Source: Caulobacteraceae bacterium (GTDB taxonomy: Bacteria > Pseudomonadota > Alphaproteobacteria > Caulobacterales > Caulobacteraceae). From it: a DNA stretch of 64,000 nt. The notes beneath the pieces were generated by a model that saw only the letters and a program-made list of their open reading frames with translations, ran no database searches and was not told the DNA's origin. Both the position numbers and the translations under genes were made by a program. The stretch covers positions 1-64,000 of the forward strand of contig CANJRI010000002.1 of assembly GCA_947476555.1 (NCBI GenBank), given 5' to 3'. Positions 9,058 through 18,590 of the stretch are shown here, piece after piece. Within the stretch, counting starts at the first letter, position 1, and each line of letters begins with the position of its first letter.

Positions 9058-9932
9058 GGGGGCTTAAGGACGCGATCGCGGCCGAGCTCGCGGCCGGGCC
9101 GGATGACGCGGCGGCCGCGTTCGGGGCGAGCCTGGCAGACCCGGAGCGGGATGCGGCGATCCTCTACTACGGCTCGACGCTGCGGACCGGCGACCTGTCG
9201 GGGATGCTGGACTTCTATCGGCTGACGCGGCGGCCGCACCGCAGGGGCCTTCGCGGGCTGGTGGAGCGCGTGCTGTGGCCCGAAGTCAGCTACCACGAGG
9301 CGGGGAAGCTCCGGGCCAAGGTGGCGACCTTGCCCCTGGCGACGTTCCGGCGCGCGGCCGAAGGGCGGACGCTCGACACCACCATCTGGACCCGGTTCGT
9401 GCAGCCGGCGCGGATCGTGTGGGCGGCGGACGAGGCCGCGCGGGCCGAGGCCGTGGCGGCGGTGGCCGCCGCGGTGCGAACCGCCAGCCGCTATGCGGCG
9501 GCGGCGGGCCCGGCCGAAGGATCGGCCAAGGATTTCTGGTTGGCGCTGTTTCGCAAAACCTATGCCGCCGAGTTCCGTGTGGAGTCGGCCGGACGCGCCG
9601 ACGAGGTGATGGGGCCCAACGCGGCGCGGTTCGCCAGATTACTCCCCATGGCTTGGGACGAGGCCGGCGTGGACTTCGCCCAGGTGGGGCTGCTTCGGCC
9701 GAGGCGGCGCGGCCTGCCCAGGTGGTGGTTGCGGAGCGCCCTGGGCAAGCCGCTGAACCTCGCCCGACTGGCCAAGGCGGCCTTCACCTTCGAGGGCGCG
9801 GCGCGCTATGCGGCTTGGAAGATCGAACGGCACACCGGGCTGGCGATCGAGGTCACGCCCTGGCGCGAGCGTCACCCGATCCTGGCGGCGCCGGGGGTGC
9901 TGTGGAAGTTGAGCCGGCGGAAGAAGCCCTAG
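9054..9932 (+). CDS. cpgC: Tam41/Mmp37-like putative cytidylyltransferase (CDP-ceramide or CDP-DAG synthase candidate)
   Basis: YYGSTLRTGDLSGMLDFYRLTR then VLWPEVSYHE...LRAKVATLPLATFRRAAEGRTLDTTIWTRFVQPARIVWA, which parallels the Tam41 YGS...MLDF, ...KYGVIS..., ...L.GR...PV pattern; 4-bp overlap with the lipid kinase. Symbol by synteny only. Confidence 0.6.
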   Translation: MRGLKDAIAAELAAGPDDAAAAFGASLADPERDAAILYYGSTLRTGDLSGMLDFYRLTRRPHRRGLRGLVERVLWPEVSYHEAGKLRAKVATLPLATFRRAAEGRTLDTTIWTRFVQPARIVWAADEAARAEAVAAVAAAVRTASRYAAAAGPAEGSAKDFWLALFRKTYAAEFRVESAGRADEVMGPNAARFARLLPMAWDEAGVDFAQVGLLRPRRRGLPRWWLRSALGKPLNLARLAKAAFTFEGAARYAAWKIERHTGLAIEVTPWRERHPILAAPGVLWKLSRRKKP

Positions 9933-11143
9933 GCGCTCTTGCGCGCCCGCTTAGGCAGCAGGCCGAATTCCTGGCCAAGCTGGTCGAAGACCGCGATGAC
10001 GGCGTCGATCTGCTCGAAGGTGTGGGCGGCGCTGACGCTGGAGCGGAGCAACGGCCGGTTGTCCGGGGTCGCCGGCGGCAGGGCCAGGTTCAGGTAGACG
10101 CCGTTGGCCAGGAGCGCGTTCCACATGGCGATGGCCATGCTGGTCTCGGGCATCACCACGGCGACGATCGGGCTGGCCTTGGGGCCGGTGGTGTAGCCGA
10201 GCCGTTGCAGGCCGCTCCAGAGCCGCTGGGCGTTGGCCTCGAGCTTGCCGCGCAGGGAGCCGTCCTGCTCCAGCCGCTCCAGGGCGGTCAGGGTGGAGGC
10301 GACGATGGCGGGCGGCAGCGAAGCGGTGAACATGTAGGGGCGGCTGACCACGCGCAGGAGGTCGAAGTCGTCCACGTCGGCGACGCAGAAGCCGCCGATG
10401 GCGCCCAGGGACTTGGAGAAGGTGCCGACGATGAAATCGACGTCGGCCTCGACGCCGGCCGCTTCGGCCAGGCCGCGGCCCTTTTCGCCGAGCACGCCCA
10501 TGGAGTGAGCCTCGTCGACCAGGAGGTAGGCCCCGGTCTCCTTCTTGACGGCGACGATCTCCTTCAGCGGAGCGACGTCGCCCATCATGGAATAGATGCC
10601 CTCGACCACGATCAGGCGCTCGCCGGGCTGACCTTCCAGGCGCTTGAGGCGCTTGTAGAGGTCGTCGGGGTCGTTGTGGCGGAAGCGGATGACCTCGGAC
10701 TGGCAGAGCCGGGCGCCGTCGTAGATCGAGGCGTGGCTGTCGGCGTCGAGGATCAAGTGGTCCCCGCGTCCGACGAGGGCGGACAGCACGCCGAGATTGG
10801 CCTGGTAGCCGGTCGTGAAGACCATGGCGTGCTTGCGGCCATAGAAGCGGGCCAGGGCCGTCTCCATGGCCATGTGGCCGCCGAAGGTGCCATTGGCGAT
10901 CCGCGAGCCGGTGGTGCCGGTGCCCCATTTCCGGACGGCCGCGGCCGAAGCCTCGACGCAGGCCGGGTCGAACGTCAGGCCCAGGTAGTTGTTGGTGCCG
11001 AGGAGGATGACCTTGCGGCCATCGAGCTGGCCTTCCGTAGGGGAAAGCACCGCCTCGAAGCGGACGTTGAAGGGATCGACGCCGGCGGCGCGGATGCCTT
11101 CATAGGCGTCGCGATACGACGCGTGCTTGTCGAGCAGACCCAT
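9929..11143 (-). CDS. spt: serine palmitoyltransferase (alpha-oxoamine synthase family)
   Basis: NNYLGLTFDP, GTGTTGSRIANGTFGGHMAME, VDEAHSMGVLGEKGRG, PLP-lysine motif GTFSKSLGAIGG. Confidence 0.9.
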   Translation of the reverse strand: MGLLDKHASYRDAYEGIRAAGVDPFNVRFEAVLSPTEGQLDGRKVILLGTNNYLGLTFDPACVEASAAAVRKWGTGTTGSRIANGTFGGHMAMETALARFYGRKHAMVFTTGYQANLGVLSALVGRGDHLILDADSHASIYDGARLCQSEVIRFRHNDPDDLYKRLKRLEGQPGERLIVVEGIYSMMGDVAPLKEIVAVKKETGAYLLVDEAHSMGVLGEKGRGLAEAAGVEADVDFIVGTFSKSLGAIGGFCVADVDDFDLLRVVSRPYMFTASLPPAIVASTLTALERLEQDGSLRGKLEANAQRLWSGLQRLGYTTGPKASPIVAVVMPETSMAIAMWNALLANGVYLNLALPPATPDNRPLLRSSVSAAHTFEQIDAVIAVFDQLGQEFGLLPKRARKSA

Positions 11144-11145
11144 CC

Positions 11146-11400
11146 TTAAGCCTTTACCCGCAGCTTGTTGATCAGTTCGGAGAGGTCGCCAACCGTCTCC
11201 ACGGTGGCCAGCCGATCGAGAGGGATCGACAGGTCGAATCGATCTTCAAGCTCCATCACGATGTTCATGAGCGCAAGCGAATCGACGGCGAGGTCCCGGG
11301 CGATGTGAGTGGCAGGCGTGACATCGACCGCGCGCCCGAGCACGGTTTCCGCCGCCTTCGCGACTTCACGGACGGTTAGATCCGTCGCGAGTTCGACCAT
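11146..11400 (-). CDS. acpR: acyl carrier protein of the ceramide pathway
   Basis: 84 aa with phosphopantetheine serine motif DLAVDSLALMNIVMELEDRFDLSIP; adjacent to spt. Confidence 0.8.
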   Translation of the reverse strand: MVELATDLTVREVAKAAETVLGRAVDVTPATHIARDLAVDSLALMNIVMELEDRFDLSIPLDRLATVETVGDLSELINKLRVKA

Positions 11401-11506
11401 GTACGCAGGCCCCCATAGCCCCAAGACTCTAATACTAATTCCGGTACGTAACCGCGTTAGGCCCGGATTTCCACCTTTGACGCATGTGGGGGTCACAAAA
11501 GGGCAG

Positions 11507-12421
11507 TCAATGTTTCATCCAGGACGCACTTCGATACCAGGCCACGGTGTGCGCGAAACCCTTCGGCAGGGGGTAGGCGCAGGGCGGCAGGCCCGGCGCT
11601 CGTTCCCCGGCGCCGAGCGTCCAATCGGGGTGCAGGAGCTCGCGGGTCTTGCCTGAGGTCAGCATAGGGTTTCCCCCGAGGGCGGCGGCCAAGTCGCCCA
11701 GGCCCCCGACACCCCTTACGACACCGGCGGGAATCGCCATGAGGCGGGGGGATCGGCCGCACGCCGCCGCCGCCTCGGTCATCACTTCCGACCAGGAATA
11801 GCCATCGGGGCGGTCGTCGCTGAGGGCCCAGATTCCGCCCGTGGGACGGGCGGCCAGGGCGGCGATCTGCCGCGCGGCGTCCTCCACGTGGATCACCGCC
11901 AGCCGGGCGCCGGGCGACAGGAGCGGGAGAATCGGGCTGACCGCCGCTGCCTGGAAAAGCGGCAGAAGCTCGCGGTCGGCCGGGCCGTAGATGGCGGGCG
12001 GGCGGACCACGGTGAGGCGGGCGCCGAGAACCTCGGCCATCGCCGTCTCCGCTGCGCGCTTGGAGGCGGCGTAGGGCGACAGGCCGGGCTCGCGGGCGGC
12101 GAGGCTGGAGATCAGCATCACAGGCCCGCGGGCCGCCTCCGCCAGGCGCCGGGCTCCATCGACGTTCACCCGCTGGAATTCCCCCGCGATGCGGGCTTTC
12201 ACGATGGCCGCGCCGTGGATCACCACCTGGGCGTCCGCGCACAGGGCCGCGAGGGCCGCCGGATCGTGGAGATCGCCTTGGATCACCTCCGGATCGGCGT
12301 CGTCCCAGCGCGCCTCGCGGCGGGCCAGGACCCGCAGGCGCCAGCCATCCTGGGACAGGGCGCGGACGAGCTGGCGGCCCAGAAAGCCGGTGGCGCCGGT
12401 GACCGCCGCCAGCGGCTTCAG
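11507..12421 (-). CDS. cerR: NAD-dependent epimerase/dehydratase, CerR-like
   Basis: LKPLAAVTGATGFLGRQLVRALSQDGWRLRVLARREARWDDADPEVIQGDLHDPAAL...YAASKRAAE; Rossmann motif plus YxxxK. The upstream end needs a CTG (12419-12421) or other non-standard start; the track ORF starts at an internal GTG (12286). Confidence 0.75.
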   Translation of the reverse strand: MKPLAAVTGATGFLGRQLVRALSQDGWRLRVLARREARWDDADPEVIQGDLHDPAALAALCADAQVVIHGAAIVKARIAGEFQRVNVDGARRLAEAARGPVMLISSLAAREPGLSPYAASKRAAETAMAEVLGARLTVVRPPAIYGPADRELLPLFQAAAVSPILPLLSPGARLAVIHVEDAARQIAALAARPTGGIWALSDDRPDGYSWSEVMTEAAAACGRSPRLMAIPAGVVRGVGGLGDLAAALGGNPMLTSGKTRELLHPDWTLGAGERAPGLPPCAYPLPKGFAHTVAWYRSASWMKH

Positions 12422-14127
12422 ACGGGCTCCTCGGCCTTGAAGGCGCCGGACAGGTAGAGGGCGCGGGCCTTTGAGCGGGAGAGCTTGCCGGAGGAGGTCT
12501 GCGGCAGGGCATGGGGCGGCACCAGCTCCACCCGGGGCTCCACGCCGTGCCGGGCGCGCAGGAGGGCTGCGACGTCGGTGGCCAGGTCCTGACGGGCCTT
12601 GGGATCGCTGAGGCGGGCCTGGACGAGGACGACGAGCTGCTCAGCCTCTTCCTGGTCCACGGAGAAGGCGGCGACGTCGCCGGAGCGCAGGCGCTCGATC
12701 TCGGTCTCGGCCGTCCATTCCAGATCCTGCGGCCAGACATTGCGGCCATTGAGGAGGATGAGGTCCTTGGCGCGGCCGGTGGGGGTGATCTCGCCCTCGA
12801 CCATGAAGCCGAGGTCGCCAGTGTCGAGCCAGCCGTCGGCGGAGAGCACCCGGGCGGTGGCCTCGGGCTCGTCGAAGTAGCCCTTCATCAGGCTGGGGCC
12901 CCTGGCGAAGATGCGGCCCATCCGGCGTTCCGCAAGCACCTGGCCGTCGTCGCCGCGGACCTGGAGCTCGTGGCCCGGGAAGACGACGCCGCAACGGACG
13001 AAGGCGCGGCTGCGGCCGTCCTGGCCCGGCGTCACCTCTCCGGAGCGTTCCATGCGGCCGACGTCGACGTCGTCGAAGCGAAGGCCGACGCCCAGCGGAG
13101 CCATGGAGAGGCCCAAGGTGGCCTCGGCCATGCCGTAGGAAGCGACGAAGGCGCGGGCGTCGAAGCCGCGCGGGCCGAAGGCCTCGGCGAAGGCCTGCAG
13201 CGGGGCGGCGCGAACCATGTCGCCGCCGCAGCCAGCGATGCGCCAGCAGGAGAGGTCGAGGTCCTCGCGGGCGGCCTCGGCCCGGCGGGCGCAGAGCTCG
13301 TAGCCGAAGGTGGGGCTGTAGGCGATGGTGGCCCGGTAGCGGTCCATCAGGTCGAGCCAGAGCAGCGGCCGGCGGACGAAGGCGCCGGTTGGCATCATGT
13401 CGATGGTCATCTGGCAGGCGAGGGGGCTGAGCAGGAACCCGACCAGGCCCATGTCGTGATAGAGCGGCAGCCAGGTGTGCGAGCGGTCGTGCGGGGTGAC
13501 CTGGAGACCGTCGCGGGTGCTGGCCGTGGCGTTGGCCATCAGGGCGGCGTGGGTGCAGAGCACGCCCGTCGGATTGCGGGTCGAGCCGGAGGAGAACTGG
13601 ACGTAGCAGGGCTCGTCCGGCGTGGGCGCTGGGAGGTCGCGGAGCGGGGCGTCGGGCAGGTCGGCGGTCCGACCCACAAGGCGCACCCCGGCGGCCTGGC
13701 CGGCGTCACGCAGCCAGGGCTGAAGGGCTTCCGGTCCGAAGGCGGCGGCTGCCCGGGCCGAGGCCAGCATCCGGCCGATCTGCTCCACATAGGCCTCGCG
13801 GCCGCCCAGCGGCGCCGGGAGGGGCAGGGGGGCGGGGGTCAGGCGCGCGTACTGGCAGGCGAAGAAGGCGACGATGAATTCGGCGTCGGAGTCGGCCACC
13901 AGGCCAACCCGGTCGTGGGGTTCCAGGCCGGCGGCCAGCAAGCGGACGGCAAGTTTCCGGGCGCGGTCGCGCAGGTCTGCGTAGGACAGGGCCTCGACGA
14001 GCTCGCCGCGCAGCCCATGCAGGTTGATGCCGGTCGGCCCGGCCGCGGCGAAGTCGAGCGTCTCGGTCAGGGTGGCGAAGCCGCCGTGACGGAACGGCCG
14101 ATCCGGAGCTGTGGGTAGAGGGGTCAA
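12418..14127 (-). CDS. aasR: fatty acyl-AMP ligase (acyl-ACP synthetase of the ceramide pathway)
   Basis: YVQFSSGSTRNPTGVLCTH (AMP-binding P-loop), ASYGMAEATLGLS, GWLDTGDLGFM...GRAKDLILLNGRNVWPQDLEWTAE. Confidence 0.85.
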   Translation of the reverse strand: MTPLPTAPDRPFRHGGFATLTETLDFAAAGPTGINLHGLRGELVEALSYADLRDRARKLAVRLLAAGLEPHDRVGLVADSDAEFIVAFFACQYARLTPAPLPLPAPLGGREAYVEQIGRMLASARAAAAFGPEALQPWLRDAGQAAGVRLVGRTADLPDAPLRDLPAPTPDEPCYVQFSSGSTRNPTGVLCTHAALMANATASTRDGLQVTPHDRSHTWLPLYHDMGLVGFLLSPLACQMTIDMMPTGAFVRRPLLWLDLMDRYRATIAYSPTFGYELCARRAEAAREDLDLSCWRIAGCGGDMVRAAPLQAFAEAFGPRGFDARAFVASYGMAEATLGLSMAPLGVGLRFDDVDVGRMERSGEVTPGQDGRSRAFVRCGVVFPGHELQVRGDDGQVLAERRMGRIFARGPSLMKGYFDEPEATARVLSADGWLDTGDLGFMVEGEITPTGRAKDLILLNGRNVWPQDLEWTAETEIERLRSGDVAAFSVDQEEAEQLVVLVQARLSDPKARQDLATDVAALLRARHGVEPRVELVPPHALPQTSSGKLSRSKARALYLSGAFKAEEPV

Positions 14128-15497
14128 ACGTCGCCTTTCAAACCATCACCGCCGCCGGCGGACCTATCGCGCGCCCGGCGATTCCCACTCATGCGCAGGA
14201 TGAACCACAGCATGCCCAGGGCAAGGGCTGTCGCGGCCCCCACCAGGCCCGCGCCGGCTCCTGTAAGGCCGAAAGCCTCGATGAGGAAGGGCAATGAAAT
14301 CAGGAAGGTCACCCCGACCGCAAGATGGACCCGCACCGCGGCGCCGGGTTTTCCGAGGGAAACCAGCATCGGCTCCAGGGGCAGGGCGAAGATGGCCACC
14401 ACGGCTGCGGCGACCTGCCACGTCATGACGCTAGCGGCTGGAGCGAAGGCCTCGCCCATCACCAGGGTGAGGAGCGGACCGCCGGCCAGGACCGCGACGA
14501 GCAGGACGAGGAGGCCGACGCCGCCGGCCAGGACGCCCACGCGCTTGACCAGCCGCCACATGTCGTCGTGGCGCTCCTCGACGCGCAGGCGGGCCAGTTC
14601 GGGATAGAGCGCCGGCACCAGGAGTTTAGCCGGCTTGGCGATGGCGTCGGCGATCTGCCGGCCGATCCGCCAGAAGGCCGCCGCGCCGGGACCGACCATC
14701 ATCCCCACCACCAGGGTGACGACGTGGGTGAGGGCCACTTCCAGGGTGGCCGCGAGGTTGGTGTTCCAGGCGAAGCGCCAGATCCCGGGCAGCCCCTGGG
14801 TGAAGGGCCCGTTCCAGGCGAAACCCTCCAGCAGCCGACGCGTATGGAGTTCACGCCACGCGGCCGCCAGCAGATAGGCGTAGGCGACCACGCTGCCGAG
14901 CGCCCAGGCGGCCAGGAAGCTCTCCAGGCCCCCATGCAGCCACCAGGCCACGCCGCTGCCGATCAGGCGGACGAGGGAGACCAGCGCCGCCTGGTTGGCC
15001 ATGACGTCGAAGCGGTCGAACAGGCGCAGCAGGCCGATCGGCGTGGCCGAGACCATGAACACCAGGCTGAGCATGTAGAGCGCGGCGGCCGGCGCGGCGT
15101 CCGCGCCCCAGCCCAGGGAGCCGGAAAAGGCGAAGGCCCCGATCACCCCGAGGGCCATGCCCAGCAGGGTCGAGGCGATGTCCAGGGCGAGGGTGAAGCG
15201 AAGGACCTGCTGGAAGCGGGGCGTGTCGCCCGCGGCCAGGGGACGGGCGCCGTACTGCAGGACGGTCTGCCAGGACTGGAACTTGACCACCTCGCCCAGG
15301 AACAGGGCGAAGGCGTGGATCAGGACCAGGACGCCCATCTCCGACACGCCGAGCGCGCGGGCGACCACGGCCATGTAGGCGAGGCCGAGGATGGCGTTGA
15401 TGGTGCGGCCGCCGAGCAGCATGCCGGCATTGGCCAGGACGCGCCTCAGGATCTCGCCGACTCCGCCGGCGTCCGGGGGCTCGCCCTTCTCGATCAT
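14124..15497 (-). CDS. oligosaccharide/lipid flippase (Wzx/MATE-like)
   Basis: 457 aa, multiple TM segments, GGRTINAILGLAYMAVVARALGVSEMGVLVLIHAFA; stop/start overlap with aasR. Confidence 0.75.
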   Translation of the reverse strand: MIEKGEPPDAGGVGEILRRVLANAGMLLGGRTINAILGLAYMAVVARALGVSEMGVLVLIHAFALFLGEVVKFQSWQTVLQYGARPLAAGDTPRFQQVLRFTLALDIASTLLGMALGVIGAFAFSGSLGWGADAAPAAALYMLSLVFMVSATPIGLLRLFDRFDVMANQAALVSLVRLIGSGVAWWLHGGLESFLAAWALGSVVAYAYLLAAAWRELHTRRLLEGFAWNGPFTQGLPGIWRFAWNTNLAATLEVALTHVVTLVVGMMVGPGAAAFWRIGRQIADAIAKPAKLLVPALYPELARLRVEERHDDMWRLVKRVGVLAGGVGLLVLLVAVLAGGPLLTLVMGEAFAPAASVMTWQVAAAVVAIFALPLEPMLVSLGKPGAAVRVHLAVGVTFLISLPFLIEAFGLTGAGAGLVGAATALALGMLWFILRMSGNRRARDRSAGGGDGLKGDV

Positions 15498-15713
15498 GCG
15501 GCCTCCCCGATTGGCGAGGGACTCGCCCCGCGCTCCGTCGCAAGGCGTCCATATCCCCCGGCGGGGTCATGTCAATCGACGGCGGCGGAGAACCGGCCCC
15601 GCGCCCCATGCTTGCGATCCGGGGCCAGCGGAGCTAAGAGAGCGCTCCCCGAATGGCCGGCGTCAGTCAGCTATGCGGGGCCAGGCCGGAAAATCCAAGA
15701 TTTTCAAGCCCTT

Positions 15714-15789
<76 letters not shown>

Positions 15790-16389
15790 TTCTTTCAGGG
15801 ACTTGATGGTGGCAATGGGCGCTGGGCGCCTAGGGGTCGAACGGCCGTGAAGCCGGCGCAAGACCACGATTGATGCCGTTCTTCGGGAACCAGCCAATGT
15901 TGCTGAACCTGTCGTCGGCCTCCAGAATCCCCTGGAGGTCCGAAAGGAAGGCCCAGAAGACCTCCTGACCCAGCCCAAGCCAAAACGTCATGTCGGATGC
16001 GAAGATGGCTTCATCGCGGCGCAGTTCCACCGCAGGCCCGTTCCGGCCACGCCGGTAGAGCCGTCACGCGTGCTGTTTCCGCGATATATGGTGATGTGGG
16101 AAACCGAGGCGTCGGCCTTGATCGGTCCGCCGATGGGCGCGCCGGGCGCGCAGAGTCTGCAGGACGCCATGACGGCCGCCGAGAAGGCCGGTCAGGTGAG
16201 AGACGTGAACGCGAACGCTGCGACGCGTCAGTGGACCTGGTGGACGCCGGTTTCGCCCTGGATCGACAAGAGCGATTTTGTTCGCTGACGGGTTGTGATC
16301 GCCCGCCGGCCTCTGCCCCACCCCGAGGCGGCAGAGGTTAAGGACGGACATCGCGTCCGCCCTTTTTCTCGGGCGCAGGTTGATCCTGG

Positions 16390-18204
16390 GTGCAAAGAGA
16401 GATTTTTGCGCGTTGGCCTGATAGCACCGCCATCCAGTCTCATCTCTGCGAGCGCGTCTTGGCTGACAGCCAATCATCATCGTCCAATGCGAAGAATGCC
16501 CAGCTTCAACAAGCCATGGCTTTCTTGCAAGCGGGCCAGCCGGAAAAATCGCGTGTCCTGTGCGAAGGATTGCTGAGGCAAAATCCGCGTCACCCTGACG
16601 CCTTGCACATTCTCGGCATTCTCGCCCACCGTGCCGGCCAGCTTGACGACGCGCGCCGCCTCATCACCGACGCCGTTGCGGCCGGGTCGCGAAACGCCAG
16701 CATTCATACGAGCCTGGGCAATGTCCTCCAGGATATGAAGCAAAGTAAACACGCTGTCGAAAGCTATGATCGCGCCCTGGCGCTAAAGCCGGATCTTGCC
16801 GAAACCCACTACCGGAGAGGCTTGGCGCTGGAAGCGCTGGAGCGGCGCGACGATGCTGTTGGCGCATATGGCCGCGCGATTGCGCTGAACCCCCAATTTG
16901 CGGCCGCCTATTACAAGCGCGCCCTGGCCCTTCACGTTGCAGCGCCCGCGGACGCGGTCGCGGACTACGATCGGGTCATTGCGTTGACCGGCGGCGTCGC
17001 CGAAATGCACTACAACCGCGCCAGCGCACTGCAAAATATAGAACGCCATGACGACGCGGTCGCCGGCTATGACCGCGCCATTGCGCTGGACGCAAATTTT
17101 ACGGCCGCGCATTTCAATCGCGGCAATGCGCTGGTGAGACTGGGTCGCCAGGGCGACGCCCTGGAAAGCTACCAGCGCGTACTGGCGTTGGACGCCGACC
17201 ATCCCGGCGCGCGCAAGAGCCTCCTATGGCTCGGAATCGCCAACCCATCGCTCGGGATCGACGTCGCCTCGCTCGCTGCAGAGGCCTGCGCCGCGAAGGC
17301 CGCGCAGAACGCGCGCGCGCTTGCCGCGGCCAAGACGATCGCCGCGTTCCGGGTTCGCCACGACCTGGAGCAAAGCGCCTATCTGCTGGCGCAAGGACGC
17401 CAAGAATTGCAGGGCGCGCACGAGACAATGAAGGCGCTGCAAGCGAGGGAGCCGCGCGGCGGCAAGATCTACCTTTCGGACGCGGAAATAGACACGATCA
17501 ACGAAGCGCGACGTCATATCCTGCGTCATGAAATCGGCGTTGACGTCGTGGAGTGTCTCAATCCCCAAAACGATTGGAACGCACTAGAAGCGCAATACCT
17601 CTCCGGCACGCCCGAGATCGTGGTGATCGACAATCTACTGACCGGGCCGGCGCTGCTCGCGCTGCGGCAATTCTGCCTGGCGTCCACCGTCTGGAGAACC
17701 GAGTACGACAATCACTATCTCGGCGCGTTCGCTGACGATGGTTTTGTCAGCCCGCTGCTCTCACGCATTGCGGAGGAACTCCTTGAGCGGATGCCGCGCA
17801 TATTTTTCGGCCATCCCCTGGAGCACCTTTGGGGCTTCAAATACGATTCAACGATGGGCCGCGGCATCAATGTTCACGCCGATTTCGCCCGCATTAATCT
17901 GAATTTCTGGATCACGCCGGACGAAGCCAACCTCGACCCCGCGTCCGGCGGCCTGGTCATCCATGACGCGCCCGCGCCGAAATCGTGGAGCTTTCAAGAA
18001 TACAACAACGATCCCGAGCGGATCTATGCGTTCCTTGCCGAGCGCAAGGCCGGCAAACTTGTTGTGCCCTACCGCTGCAATCGCGCCGTGCTGTTCAATT
18101 CAAACCTCTTCCATGAAACCGATGCGATCCATTTCAAGGAGAGCTATGAGAACCGGCGCATCAACATCACCTATCTGTTCGGACGCGGCCTATCGGTCTC
18201 ATAG
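16390..18204 (+). CDS. TPR-repeat protein with C-terminal 2OG-Fe(II) oxygenase-like domain
   Basis: Repeated 34-aa TPR units (HYRRGLALEALERRDDAVGAYGRAIALNP...); C-terminus INVHADFARINLNFWITPDEA...NLFHETDAIHFKESYENRRINITYLFG carries HxD...H and a trailing R. Start codon uncertain. Confidence 0.85.
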   Translation: MQREIFARWPDSTAIQSHLCERVLADSQSSSSNAKNAQLQQAMAFLQAGQPEKSRVLCEGLLRQNPRHPDALHILGILAHRAGQLDDARRLITDAVAAGSRNASIHTSLGNVLQDMKQSKHAVESYDRALALKPDLAETHYRRGLALEALERRDDAVGAYGRAIALNPQFAAAYYKRALALHVAAPADAVADYDRVIALTGGVAEMHYNRASALQNIERHDDAVAGYDRAIALDANFTAAHFNRGNALVRLGRQGDALESYQRVLALDADHPGARKSLLWLGIANPSLGIDVASLAAEACAAKAAQNARALAAAKTIAAFRVRHDLEQSAYLLAQGRQELQGAHETMKALQAREPRGGKIYLSDAEIDTINEARRHILRHEIGVDVVECLNPQNDWNALEAQYLSGTPEIVVIDNLLTGPALLALRQFCLASTVWRTEYDNHYLGAFADDGFVSPLLSRIAEELLERMPRIFFGHPLEHLWGFKYDSTMGRGINVHADFARINLNFWITPDEANLDPASGGLVIHDAPAPKSWSFQEYNNDPERIYAFLAERKAGKLVVPYRCNRAVLFNSNLFHETDAIHFKESYENRRINITYLFGRGLSVS

Positions 18205-18590
18205 CTTCTGCGCCTCGCTTTGGCGTTTGTCTCGTCGCCCTAAAAAAAGCGAAGCGCGAGAACTAAAAGTGGTTACGGTCAGACTCCTTGTGCTTGGGAC
18301 GCACTGATCGCTTCGTAATAACGGACGCCCTATGTCTGTTGTGGCGCAACGCGGCACTCATGTCCGCTTCTGGGATCAATCAGCCCCACGATGCGTCAGC
18401 AAATAGCCAGCGGCGGCGGCTAGTTAGCAAACGATTTTGAATTCGCGGTCGAATGCGCCTCGTCTCACTGCCGCTGAACGCTCGGCCGAAGTCGCCGAGA
18501 CGCAACTGCATTGATGACCCACAGCAGACCCCTCGCCGATTCACTAGCTTACCTTTCTAAGGCGCAGCTCCCATCTAGGTGACGCAAGCC

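Noticed and set aside
9275-11149. 624-aa plus-strand ORF opposite spt
   Set aside because: GC-rich shadow ORF antisense to clear spt and the Tam41-like gene; low-complexity Gly/Ala/Arg composition and no recognisable domain.
12511-14118. 535-aa plus-strand ORF opposite aasR
   Set aside because: Antisense shadow of a well-supported AMP ligase.
15830-16288. Small ORFs 15830-16030 (-) and 16070-16288 (+)
   Set aside because: Protein-like composition in places but no recognisable domain, no clear RBS and no duplicate evidence; not supported enough to call as genes.
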